DNA of 45,589 nt from Phycisphaerae bacterium. GTDB taxonomy: Bacteria; Planctomycetota; Phycisphaerae; UBA1845. The position numbers and the translations under genes are program-made. The stretch lies in assembly GCA_024102815.1 (NCBI GenBank), contig JAGFJJ010000047.1, positions 1 to 45,589 on the forward strand, in the 5' to 3' direction. Positions within the stretch are counted from its first letter, which is position 1; the number at the start of each line of letters is the position of its first letter. The notes under the pieces were generated by a model, which was not told where the DNA came from, did no database searches, and was given only the letters and a program-made list of their open reading frames with translations. Positions 26,336 to 35,243 of the stretch are shown in pieces.

Positions 26336-27505
26336 CTAACCCTCATTCGACACCGCAAAGCACCGAGCGCCGATCGCAAAAAAGAGCAGACCAATCCCGC
26401 CCAGAACACTCCATGGCAGCAGCATGTCAGCCGTCGTGTAGCCCCGCCAAATCGCGCCCTCAAGCGCCAGAATCGACCACTTGACCGGGCTAATCACGCT
26501 GAGCTGCTGCATCCATGTCGGCATCAAGAAGTACGGCACCATGCCGCCTCCCAGCATCGCCATCGCTAATAGAACACCCCAACTGATGCCGGAGGTTGAC
26601 CGCACGCTCCGTCCCAACACGGAAAGAAACATCATAATGCCCACAAACGCAGCGGCGATCAGTATGAGCGACACCGCAACGTGCCAGAAACACTCCGGTG
26701 TTACGCCGAAGGCCAGATATCCTATCGCAAGTGCGGCCACGGCAACCGTCATTGTACTCGCAAGACACGCCAGCGCCTTGCCTCCAAGAATATGCACGCG
26801 ACCGATCGGCGCCATGCGCAAGCGAGCCACAAGCCCACTGTGTCGCTCAATAACAAGCGAGGTGACAAAGGTTGCACAGCATCCCATCACGCCCCAAACG
26901 ATGCCCTGCGGAAATGACACTGCAAATCCGTTCTCCGGCGCGCTCCTGCTGTTCGAATCACCCGCAACGTCGATGACGACACCGACCGAGGCCTCCCCCG
27001 GTGACTCGCACGGGCCTTGACGCGGCTCACCCGCGGCAGACCGCGTGGCGATGATCTCCAATACGTGCCGTGCGAGCTCGCCCCTTACGTAGGCCGCTTC
27101 CAGTTGCTGCGTGCCGTTCACGTCTACCTCAAGACGCGGCGCTTGTCCGGCAGGATAACGCGCGCAAGCTTCCGCGAATCCTACAGGAATGAGGACATTA
27201 AGGACCACTTTGCCAGTCCGTACCAGAGTCCGCGCCTCCGAAATCTCTGCTCGGATGACGTCGAGTGTTCGCGTCCGTTGCAGGTGATGCACGAAAGTAG
27301 TCGACCACTCAGTGTTGTCCTCATCAACTACAGCAATCGGGATGGAACCGCTGATGGTCGTGCGATTGGCAAGGATGATGCCGAAAAAAATGCAATAGGC
27401 GAACGGAAAAACGAATGTGACAAACAGGCCGGTTCTGTCGCGCAGGAGCAAACGCAGGTCTTTGCCTGCCAACAGAAATACAGCGCGCCAATTTGTCACT
27501 TTCAT
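26336..27505 (-). CDS. ABC-2-type transporter permease
   Basis: A 389-residue membrane protein with the ABC-2 plan. One N-terminal helix (about 26-45) is followed by a large extracytoplasmic domain (about 46-195), then five or six helices containing FPQGIVWGVMG and SGLVARLRMAPI, the latter close to the typical E-R-x-x-G-x-x-x-R-L cytoplasmic motif. The open frame runs 45 codons further upstream, but MKVTNW at 27505 is preceded by GAAGGTG and starts the conserved helix. No ATP-binding subunit is encoded in the window, so the partner must lie elsewhere. It is first of the divergent pair with the glycosyltransferase. Export of a polyene lipid or a head-group precursor is possible. Confidence 0.85.
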   Translation of the reverse strand: MKVTNWRAVFLLAGKDLRLLLRDRTGLFVTFVFPFAYCIFFGIILANRTTISGSIPIAVVDEDNTEWSTTFVHHLQRTRTLDVIRAEISEARTLVRTGKVVLNVLIPVGFAEACARYPAGQAPRLEVDVNGTQQLEAAYVRGELARHVLEIIATRSAAGEPRQGPCESPGEASVGVVIDVAGDSNSRSAPENGFAVSFPQGIVWGVMGCCATFVTSLVIERHSGLVARLRMAPIGRVHILGGKALACLASTMTVAVAALAIGYLAFGVTPECFWHVAVSLILIAAAFVGIMMFLSVLGRSVRSTSGISWGVLLAMAMLGGGMVPYFLMPTWMQQLSVISPVKWSILALEGAIWRGYTTADMLLPWSVLGGIGLLFFAIGARCFAVSNEG

Positions 27506-27874
27506 CACCTTCAACCGGGCGACTAAACAAGAGCCCTGGTGCCTCTGCGATAGCACCGAAAGGGCACCTGCGTTAACCGAACGCGAGACGCCAATGAAGT
27601 GCTGCGGGCGAAGGAGCGCTTTCCGGTCCCTCAGAGGCAATGCGCTTCAACACGCGCGCTGCCATGGAGCCGCGGTCGTTCGGCGATCGCCAGGCTCGCC
27701 CTCGGCAGGCACCCGCACGCATTGTACTTTCCGATTCCCGCCGGTCGAAGCTTAAGATGCATGCAGGACTTGTCGCCTCCCGGCCGCACCTTCTTGACAT
27801 CCATGGCGGACGTGAGGACACTCTTTTCGCCAACGCTCGGAGGTTGGTCTATCTGTGTGGTGAAGGGAAAAAAG
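27506..27874. other. Divergent promoter region of the polyene locus
   Basis: The 369 bases between the ABC-2 permease and ACP genes hold no convincing extra gene. The ACP frame stays open through much of it, with possible upstream starts at 27761 and 27803, but the sequence there is not ACP-like. I could not fix -35/-10 pairs for either direction. Confidence 0.5.
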
Positions 27875-28159
27875 TTGCAAGCCGGGACGCCTTCAAACAA
27901 CGAGTTGACTCGGCGACTCGTCGGCATCATCCGGCGGGATCTACGAGTTGGAGCAGAATTTGAACTCGCACCTGATACGAAGCTCTTCGGAGGGGATTTG
28001 GACCTCGATTCTCTGGACGCTCTCTTGCTCCTGCAGAGCATCGAGCGCGAGCTTGGCGTAAAGGTCCACGACAACGCGGTTGACCCTGCGGTATTCACAT
28101 CCGTTGAGACGCTCAGTGATTTTGTCATGGAACAATCCAGGCAGCAACCGAACGCATGA
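27875..28159 (+). CDS. Acyl carrier protein
   Basis: A 94-residue carrier protein from a TTG start preceded by GAAGGGA. The phosphopantetheine site is DLDLDSLDAL with attachment serine S46, followed by the typical helix ERELGVKV. Start choice is uncertain: GTG 27857/27860 or ATG 27803 would give longer proteins, but the usual ACP length is 80-95. It heads the plus-strand operon and its stop overlaps the dehydratase start (ATGA). Aryl polyene systems normally use two ACPs; only one is seen here. Confidence 0.88.
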   Translation: MQAGTPSNNELTRRLVGIIRRDLRVGAEFELAPDTKLFGGDLDLDSLDALLLLQSIERELGVKVHDNAVDPAVFTSVETLSDFVMEQSRQQPNA

Positions 28160-28626
28160 AAGGCGCAATGAGCAATTCTGCACCGGAAATCCTCGACCTT
28201 CTCCCACATCGCCCCCCCTTCTGTTTTATTACCGGCCAGCTCGACCTGGATGACGCAAGTTTTGGGAGGGCAGAATGGCGCGTCGACGGCAGTGAGCCCT
28301 TTCTCGCCGGGCACTTCCCGGGAATGCCGACCGTCCCCGGTGTCCTCATCGGCGAGGCGCTAGCACAACTCGCCGGGCTCGTGGTTGTGAAACGAGTGCA
28401 CCAAACCGCGGACCGCATGAGCAACCAGCTGCACGGAAAGCTCGCCCACATCGATCTTCGATTCGACCAGTCCGTCGAACCTCCGGCCAGCATCGTTCTT
28501 TCCGTCCGGCTAAATCGGGAATTGGGCACATTGTGGCAGTTTGCCGTGACCGCCAAAGTTGGAGACGCCGTCGCGGCTCGGGGCTCCCTTGCGCTGTCGG
28601 TTCCAAACCGGAGTTCGACAGGTTGA
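28156..28626 (+). CDS. FabZ/ApeP-like hotdog dehydratase
   Basis: A 156-residue hotdog-fold protein with LPHRPPF at 16-22 and the FabZ active-site pattern GHFPGMPTVPGVLIGEALAQ, giving catalytic H53 and E67. It would remove water from a 3-hydroxyacyl-ACP to build the conjugated double bonds. The ATG overlaps the ACP stop by four bases; an alternative ATG at 28168 has AAAGGCG upstream. Length and motifs match the dehydratases of aryl polyene and flexirubin clusters. Confidence 0.88.
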   Translation: MKGAMSNSAPEILDLLPHRPPFCFITGQLDLDDASFGRAEWRVDGSEPFLAGHFPGMPTVPGVLIGEALAQLAGLVVVKRVHQTADRMSNQLHGKLAHIDLRFDQSVEPPASIVLSVRLNRELGTLWQFAVTAKVGDAVAARGSLALSVPNRSSTG

Positions 28627-29381
28627 GCCATGATTTGCATGCATTTCGGATTACGCCGGCGTGGCAAGCCCTGCAATTTGCTATTGGAATCGTCCTGTTT
28701 TGCTCACCTGCGCACGCCGATTCTCTCGCCGACTCGCTAGATGAGTCGCTGTCCCGACTCAATGAACGCGCCCTCGCCTACAACGACTTGGTCGCCGACT
28801 TCGTCGAGCAGAAATACACAGCCATGCTCCGGAAACCCATGGTTTCCAGCGGGGTGATCCGTGTTCGTGGTACCCGCAGCCGGTGGGACACTCGATCGCC
28901 GCACGAGAGCACACTCTTTACGGATGATGAGTCCATCGCCATTTATTTCCCGCAGCGTAAGACGATGGAGGTCTACGCTGTCGATCAGAGACTCCGCCCC
29001 CTCGTCATGTCGCCGATTCCGCGACTGGAAGTGATCCGTCGGTTTTTCGATCTAGAATCAGCCGCCGGCTCCAAAACCGATCCCACCGAACTCTTGCTGC
29101 GCATGAGACCCAAAGACGAATCGCTGGCGGAGTACGTGAGCGAAATTCTCGTAGCACTTGACCGAGAACTCGCCTTGGTTCGTCGAGTGGAAATCACCGA
29201 TCCGGACGGCGATCGCACCGTGATCAAATTTGTAAATGTCCGCACGAACGTCGGCATCGGGCCGGGAGAGGTCGCCCGAGGCGCACCGCCGGGAACGAAG
29301 ATTGTTCACCCGTTCGCGCAATCCTCGGAAGCTGACCCCGGCGGCTCCAAAAAAACGCCCCCCGGATCGAATCCCCCGTGA
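28623..29381 (+). CDS. LolA-like outer-membrane lipoprotein carrier
   Basis: A 252-residue exported protein. The TTG at 28623 overlaps the dehydratase stop codon (TTGA), which is how the operon couples its genes, and is followed by a signal peptide with likely cleavage after AHA. The mature part reads like LolA: NDLVADFVEQKYTAMLRKPMVSSG, then SRWDTRSP, FPQRKTMEVYAV and the P-R-L-E-V-I-R-R-F-F segment. LolA-like proteins are standard members of aryl polyene clusters, where they are thought to carry the acylated pigment through the periplasm. The C-terminal 25 residues are Pro/Gly/Ser-rich and probably disordered. Confidence 0.85.
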   Translation: MSHDLHAFRITPAWQALQFAIGIVLFCSPAHADSLADSLDESLSRLNERALAYNDLVADFVEQKYTAMLRKPMVSSGVIRVRGTRSRWDTRSPHESTLFTDDESIAIYFPQRKTMEVYAVDQRLRPLVMSPIPRLEVIRRFFDLESAAGSKTDPTELLLRMRPKDESLAEYVSEILVALDRELALVRRVEITDPDGDRTVIKFVNVRTNVGIGPGEVARGAPPGTKIVHPFAQSSEADPGGSKKTPPGSNPP

Positions 29382-30367
29382 CGGATGATTCCAACCAAAC
29401 CATGCCGCTCGCTATGGGCGGCACAAGCCCTCTTCGCGGCGGTTGGATTCGCACGCGCTCCGCGAATTTCTGGCGGGAATTCATGTACTGGTGGACCGGG
29501 CGCTTCCCTCCGGCCGTCCTCCTGACGCGCCCGTTCTTCCTCTTCTTCGCCTTTCGATTCTCCAAGGCGTTGCAGGACGGTCCCGCGGCCAATGCTCGCC
29601 GGCTGCTCGGGCCCAACGCATCCGAACGCGAAGTCGAATCGCTTCGCCGCAACATCATCCGAAGCGCCTACACCAGCATCTACGAGCTCGGCTGCGCTGT
29701 GCGTTCCAACAGGGAAGCGTTGCGGTCTTGGGTCGAGGAAGTAGAGGGAAAGGAACACTACTTGGCTGCCCGTTCAGCCAGACGAGGTGCCATCGTAGTT
29801 ACCGCCCACTTGGGACCATTCGAAGTGGGTGCAGCGGCGTTGATGTCGAGAAACGAGCGTATCCACGTCGTGTTCCAACGCGACGAGCGAGCAAGTTTCG
29901 AGCAACTCCGATCGCGGCTCCGAGCTCTGCTCGGCATTTCGGAATCGCCCATTGACCGCGGTTGGGCGATTTGGGGCGCGCTTCGCGATGCTCTGCTGGC
30001 CAACGAAGTCGTACTCATCCAGGGTGACCGGGTCATGCCGCAGCAGCGCGGTGTACCCGTGGCCTTTCATTCAGGACACATGCTGATGCCCACGGGCCCG
30101 CTAAAACTCGCGATGCTCACGGGCGCTCCGCTCGTCCCCGTCTTTTGCATTCGCACCAATATCAAGCGTTGCCGCGTGATCATTGACGAGCCCATTTACG
30201 TTAATCCCGATCGCCGGGCCGTGGACGGCCGGCACCCTGCCATGCAGCGCCTCGCAAATTCGATCGAGCGCCAAGTCCTGGCACATCCGGAACAATGGGC
30301 TATCTTTGAGAAGGCGTGGTGCGAAGACCGTCGAGACGAAGCGGGTACGTCTCTGAAACCTCCGTGA
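29378..30367 (+). CDS. LpxL/HtrB-family lysophospholipid acyltransferase
   Basis: A 329-residue protein with a membrane-anchoring region at about 40-65. The catalytic H-x4-E motif is AHLGPFEVG (H144, E149), and a downstream block near QGDRVMPQQRG carries the second conserved basic segment. The start is GTG in a GTGA overlap with the LolA stop. In aryl polyene clusters this family attaches the polyene acyl chain to a glycerol or glycolipid acceptor at the inner membrane. Spacing to the ketosynthase is nine bases. Confidence 0.88.
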   Translation: MTDDSNQTMPLAMGGTSPLRGGWIRTRSANFWREFMYWWTGRFPPAVLLTRPFFLFFAFRFSKALQDGPAANARRLLGPNASEREVESLRRNIIRSAYTSIYELGCAVRSNREALRSWVEEVEGKEHYLAARSARRGAIVVTAHLGPFEVGAAALMSRNERIHVVFQRDERASFEQLRSRLRALLGISESPIDRGWAIWGALRDALLANEVVLIQGDRVMPQQRGVPVAFHSGHMLMPTGPLKLAMLTGAPLVPVFCIRTNIKRCRVIIDEPIYVNPDRRAVDGRHPAMQRLANSIERQVLAHPEQWAIFEKAWCEDRRDEAGTSLKPP

Positions 30368-30376
30368 TCCCATCTC

Positions 30377-32743
30377 ATGCCAGACAACGTGAACTACCCG
30401 AAGATAGTCATCACTGGAACCGGACTGGTCACAAGCCTGGGTCTTGATTGTGAATCCACATGGCGAAACGTGCTGCTTGGGCGATGCGGCATTGGCGCCC
30501 TGACTGCCGTCGAATCCCGCCTCACTCCTGATAAGGGTGGCGGGCAAGTCCCGGATGAAGACGGCGATGAGACCCAGTCTCCCTCGCCACGAGAAGTCCG
30601 ATGCCTTCGACGAGCTGCTCAGGAAGCACTGGGGCAGGCAGGATTGGCCACCTCGTGTCCGGTGGCTGCCCATCGCTGCGCCGTCATCCTGGGTACGACG
30701 CTCCATGGGATGCGTAACGGCGGTGCTTATCTCAGGACGGGCGATATTCGTCTCCTGCAGAGATTCTTGGCCGGCTCAACGCTGTCCCAGTCTCTCAGCC
30801 CATGGCAGCCTGGCGGCCCCATGCTGACGAACTGCTCAGCCTGTTCATCCGGCTTAGCGAGCATTCTCCTGGGTCGCACTTTATTGGCGGCGGGCGAGGC
30901 CGATATCGTCATTGCCGGCGGTTACGATCCCATCAGCGAATACGCCTATGCCGGGTTCAACGCCATGCGTCTGGTGAGTCCCACGACCCTGCGTCCCTTC
31001 GCGACGACGCGCGACGGCATGAAGGTCGGAGAGGGCTACGCTGTGATCGTGCTTGAACGGGCCGAGCGGGCCGCCTCGCGCGGCGCAACGTCCTTGGCTG
31101 AGATCAGCGGTTTCGGCGAATCATGCGATGCACATCATCTTTCAAAGCCTCATCCCGAGGGGGCAGGAGCGGTAAGCGCCCTCCGCACCGCCCTCCACAA
31201 TGCCTGCCTTCGACCTCGTGAAATTGATCTGTTCATCGCCCACGCAACAGCCACGCCGGACAACGACCGATCCGAGCACGCTGCCCTTCGGGAGGTTTTC
31301 GGTGAACATCTTGGCGGGATGCCCGTGGTCGGCTTGAAAAGCCACTTGGGTCATACACTGGGCGCGTCCGGGGCTGTTGACGTCATTATCGCTACCCTGG
31401 CCATGCGCGACGGGCTCATCCCCCCCGCCGCAGCCGGAACGGCGGAAGGCAAACTCCTTCAAGGATTGCATGTCGTCGGCGGAAAGCCACTTCGCCGAAC
31501 GCTGCGCCGCGTACAAACATTGTCACTAGGGTTCGGAGGCGCCAATGCCAGCGTGGTGCTTAGCTTGCCCGCGGACTCTCCAGCCGCCGCGCCCAAGCCG
31601 GTCGGCAGCGGAATCGATGGAAATTTCGACGCGGTCATCACCGGCATCGGCGCCGTGCTTCCGGGCGCCGTCGGCAACGACGAGCTGATCGAGTTGGCCA
31701 ACCGGAGATCACACGAACTCGGGATCTCACGGACCATCCCACAGTCGTTTGAGCAACTCATCGAAGCGCGTCGGACACGGCGAATGAGTAAATATGCCAA
31801 GCTCTGCCTTGCGGCGACGGCAGAAGGGCTGCGGGACGCAGGCATCGAGCAGGCCGATTCTTGGTGTGAGGAGTGCGCCGCCGTTGTGGGCACGACGCAC
31901 GGCCCAGCTGAGTTTTGCAAATCGTACTATCAGCAACTCATCGCCGACGGAGTTGACGCCGCAAACCCTACGCTGTTTGCGGAAGGCGTCCCCAACGTGG
32001 CCAGCGCTCATCTCAGCACCGCCTTAGGTCTGAAGGGATTCTGCCAGACGATCATCGGTTCTCGCACGGCCGGTCTCAACGCGCTGGCCATGGCCGTGCA
32101 CCGCATCCGAACCAGACAGTGGGGTCGTGCGATCGTAGTGGCCGCGGAGGAGTCAACACCCATTGTCGAGAAGGCTTACCGCCCGTGGTTTGAACCGACT
32201 TTGCCCAACAACCGTCCGGCTCGTTCCCAATCTGGTGTCCCCGCAATGTCCGGCGGCGCCGTGGCTTTTGTCGTCGAATGCCGTGCAAGTGCCGTCGCCA
32301 GAGATGCCACGATCCGCGGCACCGTCCGGAAAGCCGCCAGCGCCAGCTGGCCCGGCTGCTCGGTATTCGAGGGAGTCTCCCGACTGCAAGCACTTATCGA
32401 GCGTCTCCTTCCAGTTGATTTTCTTGCCACCTCCGCAAACACCACCCAGATCGATCGCCTGGAGCGCGCGGCCATCGATCGCGCAAACTTGCGGACCTTG
32501 CCGCGACAGCCGCGCCTGGCAGGACTGTATGGCCTTATGCCCGAGATGTTTAGCGTGGGTCCGCTCGCGGCCCTGGCGGTGGCCATGCTTGCCCGGCGAT
32601 TGCCCTCACTCTCCTGGTCCGCTGTCGGCCGTCCGACAGAGCCGCTATTGATTACCCCAAACGCCGTCGTGGGCGCCATTTGCACGGGCTACGAGGCGGG
32701 CGCCTCCGGCGTTACCATCTCGCTGGGCGCAGGCTCTGCCTAG
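30377..32743 (+). CDS. Fused ketosynthase / chain-length factor
   Basis: A 788-residue protein made of two thiolase-fold ketosynthase domains in one chain. The first (about 8-397) has an intact triad: C156 in NCSACSSG, H289 in AHATATPDND and H326 in KSHLGHTLGASG. The second (about 418-785) follows the same fold (VITGIGAVLPG, VVGTTHGPAEF), but the cysteine position in IIGSRTAG is R563 and no HGTGT or KSxxGH motif is found, so it should be a non-catalytic chain-length factor. In characterised aryl polyene systems KS and CLF are separate genes that pair as a heterodimer; here the pair is covalent. The ATG follows the acyltransferase stop by nine bases. It would extend the aryl starter with malonyl units. 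Confidence 0.9.
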   Translation: MPDNVNYPKIVITGTGLVTSLGLDCESTWRNVLLGRCGIGALTAVESRLTPDKGGGQVPDEDGDETQSPSPREVRCLRRAAQEALGQAGLATSCPVAAHRCAVILGTTLHGMRNGGAYLRTGDIRLLQRFLAGSTLSQSLSPWQPGGPMLTNCSACSSGLASILLGRTLLAAGEADIVIAGGYDPISEYAYAGFNAMRLVSPTTLRPFATTRDGMKVGEGYAVIVLERAERAASRGATSLAEISGFGESCDAHHLSKPHPEGAGAVSALRTALHNACLRPREIDLFIAHATATPDNDRSEHAALREVFGEHLGGMPVVGLKSHLGHTLGASGAVDVIIATLAMRDGLIPPAAAGTAEGKLLQGLHVVGGKPLRRTLRRVQTLSLGFGGANASVVLSLPADSPAAAPKPVGSGIDGNFDAVITGIGAVLPGAVGNDELIELANRRSHELGISRTIPQSFEQLIEARRTRRMSKYAKLCLAATAEGLRDAGIEQADSWCEECAAVVGTTHGPAEFCKSYYQQLIADGVDAANPTLFAEGVPNVASAHLSTALGLKGFCQTIIGSRTAGLNALAMAVHRIRTRQWGRAIVVAAEESTPIVEKAYRPWFEPTLPNNRPARSQSGVPAMSGGAVAFVVECRASAVARDATIRGTVRKAASASWPGCSVFEGVSRLQALIERLLPVDFLATSANTTQIDRLERAAIDRANLRTLPRQPRLAGLYGLMPEMFSVGPLAALAVAMLARRLPSLSWSAVGRPTEPLLITPNAVVGAICTGYEAGASGVTISLGAGSA

Positions 32744-32795
32744 CGAACAACGGACACTTACGAATCTGCCGCCAATCGACTACGATTCCAAGCGA

Positions 32796-33788
32796 ATGTC
32801 TGCGGTTTCCCGAGCCAACCTCATACGATCCGACGTCCACCGTGCGGATGTCGAAGCCTTACCCACGTGGGTTCTGGACCGATTCGGACCGCTGTCCAAT
32901 TCGGCCTCCATGGGCCGCGGCGTAGTTGCCGAAATCGACTTGAGACTGGAAGTGAGCATGCAGACGGACGGTCAATCGCTCCTTGCCAAGGCTCGCGTGC
33001 TCAACTCCCGGTCCCTTCCCGCGTTGGCATTCCAGCGTGCGGCAGTTGAAGCCTACAAAGCGATGCACGACGTTCTACGTCATGGTCGGCGCATGTGGTA
33101 CCCCATAAGGTTCTGGAACGCCCTGCCTGGAATTCACGATGCTCTATCAGAGGAAATGGATCGCTATCTCGTTTTTAACGCAGGCCGGCATGCAGTCTAC
33201 AGCAATTGGTACAACGGTGGTTCGAGCTTTGCGTCTTCGATCGCCACCGCCACGGCTGTTGGCTCTGCGGGCACCGATCTCGTTGTACACGTTCTCGCCA
33301 CATCGGTCCCCGGTCGTCCCGTGGAGAATCCGCGCCAGATCCCGTCTTACAAGTACTCTTCCCGATATGGCCCCTTTCCTCCGTGCTTTGCGCGCGCCAT
33401 GGTCGCGCCCAGAGGCTTCGGCGAAACACCAACGCTCCTTGTCGGCGGCACTTCCAGCGTGCGCGGCGAGTCGTCGCTGCACGAGTTCGACGCGCGCCGG
33501 CAGACACTCGAGACAATTGAAAATCTCGCGGCGGTTCTGGGCGAAGCCCTTCGCATGCAGGGCAGATCCGACACAGTTGGGAGAGTAGTCGACGTCTCGT
33601 CGGCATTGCGCCGGTTCGATTCCGTGCGAATCTACCACAGCCGCCCGTCGGATCTGGACGTCATCCTGGACACGATCTCGCCTCATCTTGATCATCTGGA
33701 TCCGGAGCAAATTGAGGTGGTTCGCGCGGACATCTGCCGTGCAGAGCTCGTGGTGGAAATAGAAGGCACGGCGTCATTGGCGCCGTGA
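32796..33788 (+). CDS. Chorismatase-family enzyme (FkbO/Hyg5/XanB2 type)
   Basis: A 330-residue cytosolic protein with the YjgF-like fold of chorismate-hydrolysing enzymes. Family blocks are clear: RFWNAL (105-110), PGRPVENPRQIPSYKYSSRY (about 172-191), YGPFPPCFARAM and GGTSSVRGES (217-226), followed by an ET-x-x-N-L helix (near 240). Family members turn chorismate into 3- or 4-hydroxybenzoate (XanB2, Hyg5) or a dihydroxycyclohexadiene acid (FkbO). I cannot decide the product from sequence. In xanthomonadin biosynthesis this enzyme supplies the aryl starter, which fits here because no tyrosine or phenylalanine ammonia-lyase gene is in the locus. It starts 52 bases after the ketosynthase stop. 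Confidence 0.88.
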   Translation: MSAVSRANLIRSDVHRADVEALPTWVLDRFGPLSNSASMGRGVVAEIDLRLEVSMQTDGQSLLAKARVLNSRSLPALAFQRAAVEAYKAMHDVLRHGRRMWYPIRFWNALPGIHDALSEEMDRYLVFNAGRHAVYSNWYNGGSSFASSIATATAVGSAGTDLVVHVLATSVPGRPVENPRQIPSYKYSSRYGPFPPCFARAMVAPRGFGETPTLLVGGTSSVRGESSLHEFDARRQTLETIENLAAVLGEALRMQGRSDTVGRVVDVSSALRRFDSVRIYHSRPSDLDVILDTISPHLDHLDPEQIEVVRADICRAELVVEIEGTASLAP

Positions 33789-33835
33789 CTCACTCGGCAC
33801 GCGCTTTTGCGAAGCGGAAACCGGTATGGGGCACA

Positions 33836-35182
33836 ATGAGTAGCGCGGAACCATTCGACGCCATCATCATCGGAGGCGGACCCGCCGGTGCAACCGCCGG
33901 GATTGCGCTCGCGCGTATGGGTCGGCGCGCACTTATCCTCGAGAAAGCTGCCTTTCCCCGCTTCCATGTGGGCGAATCGTTCTTGCCGCGCAGCTTGGTC
34001 CTTCTGAAGCAGCTGGGCCTGCTCAAACGTCTCGAGAAGCTGCCACGGGTGCGCAAATTCGGCGCCGAATTCGGCTTTGGCCACGGACGTGAAACAAGCT
34101 GCTTTACTTTCGATCACGCTCTCTTCGACGACGGCCACGAGAGCTTCAACATCGAGCGTGCCGCCTTTGACAACATGCTGCTGGAGTCCGCACGCGACGC
34201 TGGCGCCATCGTCCGGTCGTCAACGGCCGTCAAACGCATTCATCGCCTCTCTGAAAACGACGTCGTTATCGAAGCCGGAGGCGAAACAATAACCGGCCGA
34301 TGTCTCATCGACGCAAGCGGCCAAGCGACATTCCTGGCCCGACACCTTGGCCTGCGCCGCCGCATCCCCAATCACAACAAGATCGCGTACTTCGGTCACT
34401 TCGAGAACGCCGAGCGCCTTCCGGGAAACGCCGAAGGCCACCCCACCGTCGCCATGTGCAGTGAAGGTTGGTTCTGGATGATCAATATCGACGAACGACG
34501 CACCAGCGTCGGAATGGTCCTCGATGCCAACGTCGCTCGGAGCCTTGACATTCCCGCCTGCGATATGCTGTTCTGGGGAATTGATCGATGCCCCCTCGTG
34601 GGCGGTCGCCTGAAGCGAGCCACTTTCCCACACTCGACGCACACCATCTCCGACTTCAGCTATTATTGCCGCCCGTTCGCCGGTCCGGGGTACTTCCTGA
34701 TTGGAGACGCCGCCTTTTTTCTCGATCCCGTGTTCTCCAGCGGACTCTGCTTCGGCATGGACGCCGCACTCCATGTGGCCGACTCCGTCGACGAGCTCCT
34801 GGCCGGCGCCGAAAACCAAACCACCCGAAACCGCACAACGCCCCGCTCGCCGGAAGCCATACGGCGGGCGTACCTCCGCTTCATGAACGACACCACGACC
34901 CCGTTCCTACGCCTCGTCAACCTGTTCTACGACCACTCGTTTCGAGAGCTGTTCCAACATGGACAAGGGCCAATGCAAGTCCAGCGGGCGGCGATTTCCA
35001 TCCTGGCAGGCCACGTTTTCCCAAAACCTCGATGGTCCCTCCGATGGCGCATCCGGCTCCTGGCCCAAATGGTGAGAATTCAGCGCGTTTTTCCCCTTGT
35101 AGCTCGCCGAGAGCCGTTCTCACTCCTGGCGGATGCTGCAGTTGGATCGGAACCGGTTGAGCGCTCCTGTGTCGGGGCATAG
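33836..35182 (+). CDS. FAD-dependent halogenase-like monooxygenase
   Basis: A 448-residue flavoprotein. The dinucleotide-binding motif is IIGGGPAGAT (11-20), followed by FHVGESFLPRS (43-53). A lysine sits at the halogenase position in KFGAEF (K74), and the halogenase WxWxIP motif appears as WFWMIN (212-217), the proline being replaced by Asn. The second flavin block is GDAAFFLDPVFSSG (290-303). The frame is open to a GTG at 33785 overlapping the previous stop, but the ATG at 33836 with GGGG upstream places the Rossmann motif at the usual distance. Xanthomonadins are halogenated aryl polyenes, so ring halogenation is the leading guess; hydroxylation or desaturation by a related oxidoreductase remains possible. 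Confidence 0.85.
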   Translation: MSSAEPFDAIIIGGGPAGATAGIALARMGRRALILEKAAFPRFHVGESFLPRSLVLLKQLGLLKRLEKLPRVRKFGAEFGFGHGRETSCFTFDHALFDDGHESFNIERAAFDNMLLESARDAGAIVRSSTAVKRIHRLSENDVVIEAGGETITGRCLIDASGQATFLARHLGLRRRIPNHNKIAYFGHFENAERLPGNAEGHPTVAMCSEGWFWMINIDERRTSVGMVLDANVARSLDIPACDMLFWGIDRCPLVGGRLKRATFPHSTHTISDFSYYCRPFAGPGYFLIGDAAFFLDPVFSSGLCFGMDAALHVADSVDELLAGAENQTTRNRTTPRSPEAIRRAYLRFMNDTTTPFLRLVNLFYDHSFRELFQHGQGPMQVQRAAISILAGHVFPKPRWSLRWRIRLLAQMVRIQRVFPLVARREPFSLLADAAVGSEPVERSCVGA

Positions 35183-35243
35183 GATCCCGCTACGAATCCG
35201 CCTTGGCCGGCAGGGGAACGAACTGCGGACGAAACCTACACTT

